A stretch of DNA of 64,000 nucleotides, from the NCBI GenBank assembly GCA_964609245.1, contig CAZSSB010000012.1, forward strand, positions 1 to 64,000, written 5' to 3'. The notes below the pieces were generated by a model, which saw only the letters and a list, made by a program, of their open reading frames with translations, made no database searches and was not told the origin of the DNA. Positions 57,330 through 64,000 of this stretch are shown one piece after another. Positions within the stretch are counted from its first letter, which is position 1, and every line of letters begins with the position of its first letter. The position numbers and the translations under genes are program-made. The stretch comes from JAFGCY01 sp964609245. Its GTDB lineage: Bacteria > 4484-113 > JAFGCY01.

Positions 57330-57970
57330 ATGCCCCTGCGCTGCGCCGTCGTGCTGCCGATCGTGCTGGCCCTGCTCTGGGCGGGCAGCGCGGCCGCGCA
57401 GGACGGTGACCGGACCGACTCCCTGACGCTGCGCTCCTATCTGATCTACGACGTGACGGGTGACAGCATCGCCGCCGTGATGAACCGCGACCAGCGCCAG
57501 CCGATCGCCAGCCTGACGAAGCTGATGACCGCGATCCTGACCTGCGAGCGCCTGCGCTTCGACGGCCGCTACATCCTCAGCGAGGCCGAGGCGAAGACCT
57601 TCGGCGTGGAAACGATGCGCGCCAGCAAGATGCTGGAACTGATGCTGGTGCCCAGCAACAACGAGATCTGCCGCGTGGCGGCGCGCCGGGTCAGCGGCTC
57701 CGAGCAGGCCTTCACCGCCGAGATGAACGCCAAGGCCCGCCAGCTGGGCCTGAGTGACACCCGCTTCGCCAATGCCACGGGCCTGCCCGCCGCGGACCAG
57801 TATTCGACGATGGACGACGTGCTGCTGCTGGCCCGGGTGGCGCTGACCTACCCGCGCATCCGCCAGGCGATCCGGCTCAGCGAAGTGGAGCTGGCCGGCA
57901 AGCGCTATGACGGCACGCTGATGCCGCTCTACGACCGCCACCCCGGACTGCTGGGCGGCAAGACCGGCTA
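57330..57970 (+). CDS. D-alanyl-D-alanine carboxypeptidase (PBP5/DacF type), 3' part missing in gap
   Basis: The 213 residues present comprise a signal peptide (ending AGSAAAQ) and most of the penicillin-binding domain. All three active-site motifs are visible: SLTKLM (SxxK), VPSNNEI (SxN) and GGKTGY (KTG), the last ending exactly at the assembly gap. The enzyme trims the terminal D-Ala of peptidoglycan pentapeptides outside the cytoplasm. The remaining 50 or more residues of the catalytic domain and any C-terminal domain are lost in the N run. The start is set by the extended -10 box; a frame from 57243 is not supported. Confidence 0.9.
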
Positions 57971-58070
57971 NNNNNNNNNNNNNNNNNNNNNNNNNNNNNN
58001 NNNNNNNNNNNNNNNNNNNNNNNNNNNNNNNNNNNNNNNNNNNNNNNNNNNNNNNNNNNNNNNNNNNNNN
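57971..58070. other. Assembly gap (100 N)
   Basis: Exactly 100 undetermined bases, a conventional placeholder length, so the real distance is unknown. It separates the KTG motif of the carboxypeptidase from unrelated downstream coding sequence. Confidence 0.99.
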
Positions 58071-58946
58071 CGGGTCTGCGCAGAGACAGTGGCGCCGGCC
58101 TACGGCGCGATCATCACCGCCGCCGCGGAAGAGCGCCGCGCCCGCCGCAGCCTGCACCTGCAGAGCGCCACGGCGCTGCAGTTCGTCGCCGAGATGCTGG
58201 ACGTGCTGGTCGGCCGCGACACGCTCAGCATCGAGCAGTTGGCGCCCCAAATCGACACCTATGTCGAGGAGCACGCTGTGCTGCGCACTCACTGGCAGGA
58301 GCGGCGCGAGGACGTTGCCGCCGCGGTGCTGGCGCTGGAGCAGGCCTGGAGCGAGGTCTGGCCGCGTCAGGACCTCCGCTTCGACATGGCGGGTGACGCC
58401 GCGCAGCTGGAGGCCGGCCTGGTCGTCCCGCCCAACGATGTCCGCACCATCGCTCTCCGCCAGTACCACGCCAATGAGTACGCGCGCCTCGCGATGGTCT
58501 ACCTGGACTACGAGCCGGCTGCGATGCCCAGCCCCGAGAGCCACGTGCCGGAGGGCTGCGACGAGCTTGCCAAAGCGCTGGAGCGGCTGGAGGCGGCACT
58601 GCTGGTGCGCTACAGCATGGACCAGGCGATCGAGACGGACGTCGAGCGCGTCGCCGAGCTGGCGCGCGTGGACCTGTCACGCACTCCCTGGGACGAGATC
58701 CGCATCCCTCAGGGGCGCTACGCCCGCCCGCGGGTAACGGCCAGCATCGCGCGCCTCAGGCTGCTCAAGTACCTCGACACGCTGCTGATGGACTGCCTCG
58801 ACATCGCGGTCTACGAAGTGGACCTGGCCTGGCGCGAGGTCTGGCCGGAGCACGACCTTGAGACCAACGTCTTCGCCTTCGCCGGCCTGACGGAACTGCA
58901 CGAGTGGCCACCCGATCCACTGGCCGAGATGACGTTCAGGCAGTGA
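58071..58946 (+). CDS. 3' part of an uncharacterised helical protein (5' end in gap)
   Basis: There are 291 residues in the same frame as the carboxypeptidase, but the shared frame is meaningless across an arbitrary gap. The sequence is mostly helical and acidic, with two imperfect repeats ending in similar phrases: EQAWSEVWPRQDLRFDM and DLAWREVWPEHDLETNV. It does not resemble any known C-terminal domain of PBP5-type carboxypeptidases. It may be a separate gene or an unusual fusion. I recognise no family. Confidence 0.5.
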   Translation, partial: RVCAETVAPAYGAIITAAAEERRARRSLHLQSATALQFVAEMLDVLVGRDTLSIEQLAPQIDTYVEEHAVLRTHWQERREDVAAAVLALEQAWSEVWPRQDLRFDMAGDAAQLEAGLVVPPNDVRTIALRQYHANEYARLAMVYLDYEPAAMPSPESHVPEGCDELAKALERLEAALLVRYSMDQAIETDVERVAELARVDLSRTPWDEIRIPQGRYARPRVTASIARLRLLKYLDTLLMDCLDIAVYEVDLAWREVWPEHDLETNVFAFAGLTELHEWPPDPLAEMTFRQ

Positions 58947-58985
58947 GGCTCCCTGGCGCGCCGGCAGCACCCGCGGCCCCGGCAG

Positions 58986-59021
58986 GCGGGGCTTCAGCCC
59001 CGCGATTCAGAGGTCAGGGGG

Positions 59022-59032
<11 letters not shown>
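58986..59032. repeat. Double-hairpin intergenic repeat, second copy
   Basis: GCGGGGCT-TC-AGCCCCGC (58986-59003) and GGGGGC-TAAT-GCCCCC (59017-59032) are joined by GATTCAGAGGTC and followed by GCTACC, the same layout as at 19722. Stem sequences differ by compensatory changes while the linker is conserved. The right half extends into the 3' end of the acr3 gene. Confidence 0.7.
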
Positions 59033-60266
<1,234 letters not shown>

Positions 60267-60286
60267 TTGTGACTTCTCCTGAGTGA

Positions 60287-60745
60287 CTAATCCTGGGATT
60301 GAGTAACGGGATGCGGCTCCAGTGCTTCGGGCAGTTCCTCGATGAAGGCGCGGATCTCGTCGCGCACCCGCCGGTAGTGCCCCAGCGCCTCCTCCTCGCC
60401 AGCGGCGCCCTCCGCCAGCCGCGGCGGGTCGTCGAAGCCGCGGTGGATCACCGGCGTGCCGCCGGGAAACAGCGGGCAGGTCTCGTGGGCGTTGTCGCAG
60501 ACGGTGACCACACAGTCGAATGCCACATCGCGAAGCTCCTCCAGATGCTTGCTGTACTGGCCACTGATGTCAATGCCCGCCTCGGCCATCACCTGCACGG
60601 CTCGGGGGTCGAGCTCTCTAGGCTCCAGCCCCGCGCTGTAGGGCTCGATCACTCCGCGCCTGAGGCTGCGCGCCCAGCCCTCGGCCAGCTGGCTGCGGCA
60701 GGAGTTGCCGGTGCAGAGGAACAGCACCGTTAGTGGCGCCGGCAT
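60287..60745 (-). CDS. arsC: Arsenate reductase, low-molecular-weight phosphatase type
   Basis: This is a 152-residue thioredoxin-coupled ArsC. The P-loop is FLCTGNSCRSQLAEGW (CX5R), and the redox Cys pair lies in VTVCDNAHETCPLF. FDDPP and the acidic C-terminus fit the family. It reduces As(V) to As(III), which Acr3 exports. The start at the ATG at 60745 overlaps the end of arsR by 16 nt; the frame reaching 60997 is a shadow of arsR. Confidence 0.94.
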   Translation of the reverse strand: MPAPLTVLFLCTGNSCRSQLAEGWARSLRRGVIEPYSAGLEPRELDPRAVQVMAEAGIDISGQYSKHLEELRDVAFDCVVTVCDNAHETCPLFPGGTPVIHRGFDDPPRLAEGAAGEEEALGHYRRVRDEIRAFIEELPEALEPHPVTQSQD

Positions 60746-61110
60746 AGCTCTTCCTTGTCCTGCAGGAGAATGTCGGCCATCAGCTGGCGGTCGGCGCGAA
60801 TGCGGGGATCGCCCTCCAGCACGGCGGCCAGCCAGCCGAGTGCGCCGCGCACCGCCGGCGAGGAGCCGGCGCCGGCCAGGTGGTAATTCGTCCAGCGGCC
60901 GTTGCGGCGCTGCTGAACAAGCCCGGCCTGCCTGAGCACGCCCATGTGCCGCGAGACGGTCGACGGCGACAGCTCCAAGAGCTCGATCAGCTGACAAGCG
61001 CAGAGCTCCCCGGTCCGGAGCGCCATCAGCACCCGTACGCGGCTCGAGTCGCTGAGCGCCTGGGCGATGGCGAGCTGCTCCGACAACACATCACTTGCAT
61101 AGTTGGCCAT
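60730..61110 (-). CDS. arsR: ArsR/SmtB-family metalloregulatory repressor
   Basis: This is a 126-residue winged-helix repressor. The As(III) site is ELCACQLIELL, the recognition helix region SPSTVSRHMGVLRQAGLV, and the wing RRNGRWTNYHL. It should repress its own operon and be released by arsenite bound to the Cys pair. The start at the ATG at 61110 is chosen because TATAAT overlaps the more upstream ATG, which therefore cannot be used. The C-terminal part (about 85-126) is typical helical dimerisation sequence. Confidence 0.93.
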   Translation of the reverse strand: MANYASDVLSEQLAIAQALSDSSRVRVLMALRTGELCACQLIELLELSPSTVSRHMGVLRQAGLVQQRRNGRWTNYHLAGAGSSPAVRGALGWLAAVLEGDPRIRADRQLMADILLQDKEELCRRH

Positions 61111-61120
61111 TCGTCGAAGC

Positions 61121-61126
61121 ATTATA
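61121..61126 (-). promoter_or_regulatory. Extended -10 box (TGCTATAAT) for the ars operon
   Basis: TATAAT with upstream TGC on the minus strand has its predicted +1 near 61114, 4 nt before the arsR ATG. Confidence 0.7.
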
Positions 61127-61205
61127 GCAAACCCACCCTCTCGTCCGGGGGCCGGACGGGACGTCCGCGCTCCGGCAGGCGCCGGCAGCATCCGCCCGGA
61201 TACTG

Positions 61206-61211
61206 TACAAT
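61206..61211 (+). promoter_or_regulatory. -10 box (TACAAT) for rsfS
   Basis: TGTACAAT has its predicted +1 near 61218, giving a leader of about 42 nt ending in GGCAGGAGGT. It probably also covers the tRNA gene downstream. Confidence 0.6.
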
Positions 61212-61259
61212 GAAACGGCAAATCAACCGTCGCCGGCCGTCCGAGCCGGCAGGAGGTTT

Positions 61260-61658
61260 ATGGCGAAGGCGCGCAATGTGGCGCGGGCGAAGGCGAAGCC
61301 CCGAATGGACGACGAACTGACCATGCACGACGTGCTGGCGCTGATCGTCAGGTCCATTGAAGATAAGAAGGGTGAAGACCCGCAAGTACTTGATCTTGAG
61401 GAGCAGCTGGACTACCTCGACTACTTGGTGGTTTGCAGCGGGCAGACGCCGCTGCACACGCAGGCGATCGCAGATCACATCAAGGCTGAGCTGGCCCGCT
61501 ATGATATAATTCCCGATGGCCTCAACGGATACCGCCACGGGGATTGGATTCTCCTGGATTACGGTGTCCTGGTGGTCCACATCTTCTTGCCGCAGGTGCG
61601 CGACTTCTACCGTCTGGAGGAGTTGTGGGCCGGCGGGCGGATGGTTGAGTTGAAATAG
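61260..61658 (+). CDS. rsfS: Ribosome silencing factor RsfS (Iojap family)
   Basis: This is a 132-residue protein that binds ribosomal protein uL14 and blocks subunit joining under starvation. Conserved blocks are LDYLVVCSGQTPLHTQAIADHI, GYRHGDWILLDYGVLVVHIFLP and RDFYRLEELW. A basic N-terminal tail of about 16 residues (MAKARNVARAKAKPR) is extra. The start has AGGAGGT 5 nt upstream. It ends 4 nt before tRNA-Ala. Confidence 0.94.
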   Translation: MAKARNVARAKAKPRMDDELTMHDVLALIVRSIEDKKGEDPQVLDLEEQLDYLDYLVVCSGQTPLHTQAIADHIKAELARYDIIPDGLNGYRHGDWILLDYGVLVVHIFLPQVRDFYRLEELWAGGRMVELK

Positions 61659-61662
61659 TCGC

Positions 61663-61734
61663 GGGGCTGTGGCGCAGCGGTAGCGCATCTGTCTGGCAGA
61701 CAGAGGGTCAGGGGTTCGAATCCCCTCAGCTCCA
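61663..61734 (+). tRNA. tRNA-Ala (anticodon GGC)
   Basis: A complete cloverleaf is visible: acceptor GGGGCTG with CAGCTCC, D arm, anticodon stem TCTGT/ACAGA around loop CTGGCAG (anticodon GGC), and T arm AGGGGTTCGAATCCCCT. The discriminator is A. CCA is not encoded. The 4-nt distance from rsfS suggests co-transcription and processing. Confidence 0.95.
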
Positions 61735-61805
61735 CTTGATGCGGAAACCCGATCCGCGTTTGTCGGGTCTAAGCGAGATAGTTCGCGGGAATGACAAGGG
61801 GACCA

Positions 61806-63173
61806 ATGATGCGAAACATCGAACGCCTTGCCTGTCTGGTAATCGCCGCGCTCGCCGTGGGCGTGCTGTGGGCCACCCCCGCCCCGGCGCGTGAGGACAC
61901 GGCGATCCAGCTGGAATTCAACCCCGAGGATGGATTCTCCTCGCGCTACATGTTCCAGTTGATGATGATCGGCGCGCACGTCTCTCCGGGGCGCAAGGAC
62001 GAGATGATCCCCGGCGAGTTCATGATCGGCACCGTCTACAAGGACGAGATCGTCGAGTCGCTCTACGGCCTCAACCGGCACGCGATCACCTTCTACGAGT
62101 ACAACGTCCGGGCGCTCCAGACACCGTTCGGCCGTGACCGTGAGGATCCCCGCTTTGGCGGCACGCCCTGGCCCGCCCTGCCGGAGACGGGCGGCGATGA
62201 AGGCGGTGGTGGCGGCGGCGGCGAGGGCGGCGGCGGCGGTGGCGGCGGCGGTGGCGGCGGCGGTGGTGGCGGTGGTGACCAGCACAGTGCCAGCCCGCCC
62301 GGTGGCGGCGGCGGCTTCGTCGGCGGCCTGGGCCTTCCGCTCAGCGGTAATCCGCTCCAGGGCGGCGGCGGCGGCCGCGGCGGCGGTGGCGGTGGCGGCG
62401 GCGACGATGGGGACGGCGGCCTGGCCGGTGGCACCGGTGGCAGCGCGGTCAACCTCGACACCATCCTGGTGACCGATCTGGAGTACCTGACCAACAAGCG
62501 CGGTGAAGTGCTCGATATCGGCGGCCTCGACACGCTGCGCAAGGTCAGCCGCAACCGGCTGATCTCGGACGATGCGGACGAGCGCTTCTACATCGATATC
62601 AACATCAGCCACGTCTTCGAATGGACCCATCTGCTGTACGTACCGGAGGAGCCGGTCTACAAGGAGGATATCTGGTTCCATTCCTACCCCCTGCACATCC
62701 CGGGCCTGCCGATGGACCAGCCGGTGATGACCAAGTTCATGTACAAGCTGATCGACTTCCGCACCGTCGGGCACCGGCGGGTGGCGGTGATCGACGCCAG
62801 CGGCGTGGCTGAGTGGAACATGGAATGGGACGAGCGCACCGAGGAAGAGCTTACCGAGTTCAAGAGCTGGGGCAACATGGGCATCGCGGCGCGCTACTGG
62901 TTCGACTATGAGAACGGTGAGATCTTCGGCATCGAGCGCCCGCCGTTCCGCGACTGGCAGTACGAGCGCAACTACGGCGGGATGAACCTGATCCAGGTGC
63001 CCTACGACGGGCTGTTCGCGATGAGGTATCCGGGCCTGGTGATCAGCTGGGAGTTCTTCTACAACACGCGCGTCACCGACATCAGCGGCAAGCCGCGGCT
63101 GGTGGAGATCGAGCCGGAGGAACTGCGGCGCTACGTGGTACTTAACATGTTCTGCCAGCTCGAAGCTGAGTAG
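61806..63173 (+). CDS. Exported protein with polyglycine tracts
   Basis: This is a 455-residue secreted protein with a signal peptide ending TPAPARE. The start is taken at the first ATG of an ATGATG pair behind AAGGGGACCA. Residues about 35-135 form a first domain with EFNPEDGFSSRYMFQLMMI. Two glycine-rich low-complexity segments lie at about 133-165 and 190-220, around a short hydrophobic spacer (FVGGLGLPLSGNPL). A C-terminal domain of about 230 residues contains WFDYENGEIFGIERPPFRDW and resembles an extracytoplasmic beta-rich fold. I recognise no family. A perfect terminator hairpin follows. Confidence 0.65.
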   Translation: MMRNIERLACLVIAALAVGVLWATPAPAREDTAIQLEFNPEDGFSSRYMFQLMMIGAHVSPGRKDEMIPGEFMIGTVYKDEIVESLYGLNRHAITFYEYNVRALQTPFGRDREDPRFGGTPWPALPETGGDEGGGGGGGEGGGGGGGGGGGGGGGGGDQHSASPPGGGGGFVGGLGLPLSGNPLQGGGGGRGGGGGGGGDDGDGGLAGGTGGSAVNLDTILVTDLEYLTNKRGEVLDIGGLDTLRKVSRNRLISDDADERFYIDINISHVFEWTHLLYVPEEPVYKEDIWFHSYPLHIPGLPMDQPVMTKFMYKLIDFRTVGHRRVAVIDASGVAEWNMEWDERTEEELTEFKSWGNMGIAARYWFDYENGEIFGIERPPFRDWQYERNYGGMNLIQVPYDGLFAMRYPGLVISWEFFYNTRVTDISGKPRLVEIEPEELRRYVVLNMFCQLEAE

Positions 63174-63191
63174 CGGACAATGTTGATCCTG

Positions 63192-63217
63192 ACAAGCCCC
63201 GGTCCGCCGGGGCTTGT
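63192..63217 (+). terminator. Hairpin terminator after the polyglycine protein gene
   Basis: ACAAGCCCCGG and CCGGGGCTTGT form a perfect 11-bp stem with a TCCG tetraloop, 19 nt after the stop codon. The T-run is short (TTGTTG). It precedes the promoter of the next gene. Confidence 0.7.
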
Positions 63218-63222
63218 TGCTA

Positions 63223-63228
63223 TATACT
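63223..63228 (+). promoter_or_regulatory. -10 box (TATACT) for hypothetical gene and ribD
   Basis: TATACT has its predicted +1 near 63235, 33 nt before the GTG at 63268. Confidence 0.5.
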
Positions 63229-63267
63229 GGGGGTGGCAGGCAGCCAAGCTGCCGCCGGGAGTCCGAT

Positions 63268-63747
63268 GTGAGACGCTGGATTCCGTTGCTGATGATCCTG
63301 GCCGGCCTGGCGGCGCTCGGTACTTACTTCGGGCCGGACCTCTACCGCGGCTTGCTGTTCAGGCGTGACTGCGCCGCGCTGCTTGAGGCCACCGCCGCCG
63401 GTGACCTGAGCCAGGTCGCCGCGCAGCTGACGCCCACCCAGCAGAGCGGGATCGGCGCCCTGATCACCGACACGGTGCCGGCAGGCTACGAGGAGTACAT
63501 CGAGTCGCTGAGAATGACGCGCTGGTGGCGGGTGGACAAGACCACCATCTGGGCAATCGTTACCGTCCGTCTTGGCAACGGCGATGGTCTGAGCATCTAC
63601 CAGGGCAAGCTGCGCTGGATCTACGATCCCGCCGCCCGGCGCTGGTGGTGGGACTTCAACGGCAGCTATGGTGCGCCGCTGGCGTCCTCCGGCGAGCCCG
63701 TCTGGCAGCGGCTGGGCGACCTGATCCAGCTCACGGAGCAACTATGA
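63268..63747 (+). CDS. Membrane-anchored protein of unknown function
   Basis: This is a 159-residue protein starting at a GTG 6 nt after GGGAG. An N-terminal helix (WIPLLMILAGLAALGTYF, about 4-21) anchors a domain with ALLEATAAGDLSQVAAQLTP, a possible NTF2-like or DUF4878-like helix-sheet arrangement, and WRVDKTTIWAIVTVRLG. It ends with a 4-nt ATGA overlap with ribD. The upstream frame to 63214 runs across the promoter. I do not recognise it with certainty. Confidence 0.55.
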   Translation: MRRWIPLLMILAGLAALGTYFGPDLYRGLLFRRDCAALLEATAAGDLSQVAAQLTPTQQSGIGALITDTVPAGYEEYIESLRMTRWWRVDKTTIWAIVTVRLGNGDGLSIYQGKLRWIYDPAARRWWWDFNGSYGAPLASSGEPVWQRLGDLIQLTEQL

Positions 63748-64000
63748 TGGGGGAGCAGAACCCCTATCCCGGGCCCGGCTACGAGCACTTCATCCATGAG
63801 TGCCTGGAGCTGGCATTGGAGGGACTGGGCTGGACCTCGCCCAATCCACTGGTCGGCTGCCTGCTGGTCCGCCACGGCGAGGTGATCGGCCGCGGCTTCC
63901 ATGCGCGCGACGGCGAGGAGCATGCCGAGGTGCGGGCCCTCAGGGACGCCGGCGACGCGCGCGGGGCCAGCGCCTACGTAAGCCTCGAGCCCTGCTCCCA
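63744..64000 (+). CDS. ribD: RibD, riboflavin biosynthesis deaminase/reductase (5' part)
   Basis: Eighty-five codons are present before the window ends. The deaminase domain is clear: SPNPLVGCLLVRHGEVIGRGFH, zinc His and catalytic Glu in EEHAEVRALRDAG, and YVSLEPCS with the first zinc Cys. It deaminates the pyrimidine intermediate of riboflavin synthesis; the C-terminal reductase part lies beyond the window. Two adjacent in-frame ATGs (63744, 63747) are possible starts. It overlaps the preceding stop codon by ATGA. Confidence 0.9.
   Translation, partial: MMGEQNPYPGPGYEHFIHECLELALEGLGWTSPNPLVGCLLVRHGEVIGRGFHARDGEEHAEVRALRDAGDARGASAYVSLEPCS

Noticed and set aside
57243..58946. Single 567-residue protein across the N gap
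   Set aside because: The frame is maintained only by 100 placeholder N; the two sides do not belong to a recognisable single family.

Overview
The window is GC-rich bacterial chromosome from an organism I cannot place in a phylum. It has lipoproteins with PKD/Ig-like folds, an MscS channel, a PilT-type ATPase and a penicillin-binding carboxypeptidase, which suggests a free-living, probably diderm bacterium. A run of 100 N at 57971-58070 shows that the sequence is a draft or metagenome scaffold. I saw no phage genes, transposases or CRISPR arrays. A strong stylistic trait is promoter layout: many genes have a TANNNT -10 box only 5-8 nt before the start codon, implying leaderless mRNAs, often preceded by TGC (extended -10) and without an evident -35 box.

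Layout. 1-8.5 kb: membrane protein, lipoprotein, PilT/PilU ATPase, CPBP protease plus GT4 glycosyltransferase, a large lipoprotein, methylmalonyl-CoA epimerase, TerC, and an ECF sigma factor with an overlapping zinc-binding anti-sigma factor. 8.6-20.7 kb is the most unusual part. One probable transcription unit starts at a TATAAT box (8596) and runs through a 23-codon ORF with a strong Shine-Dalgarno sequence, a SAM methyltransferase, a small 91-residue ORF, an ABC-transporter ATPase, a tandem array of twelve GNAT-like acetyltransferase genes of two interleaved subtypes (8 type A, 4 type B), a 58-residue very basic protein inside the array, an RtcB RNA ligase and an ABC-2 permease.

20.7-27 kb: UPF0316 membrane protein, two secreted lipoprotein alpha/beta hydrolases, MscS channel and DeoC. 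27.1-32.3 kb: a tightly coupled five-gene operon of uncharacterised membrane proteins, one with a KOW-like C-terminus and one resembling DUF6754. 32.4-37 kb: a DUF4870 protein and three tandem trypsin/PDZ (HtrA-like) proteases. 37-43.6 kb: PaaK-type CoA ligase, TlpA-like thiol protein, biotin carboxylase plus biotin carrier, and panB-panC-panD, with a 139-nt leader before panB.

43.6-64 kb: YjbQ, a cysteine-type deiodinase homolog, DUF169, gamma-carbonic anhydrase, a hybrid histidine kinase with eight PAS domains, UvrD/PcrA helicase, M42 aminopeptidase, a D-Ala-D-Ala carboxypeptidase cut by the N gap, an arsenic operon (arsR-arsC-acr3), rsfS, tRNA-Ala(GGC), a polyglycine-containing secreted protein and the start of ribD. 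Intergenic palindromic repeats recur at about 6.1, 19.7, 43.6-44.3 and 59.0 kb.
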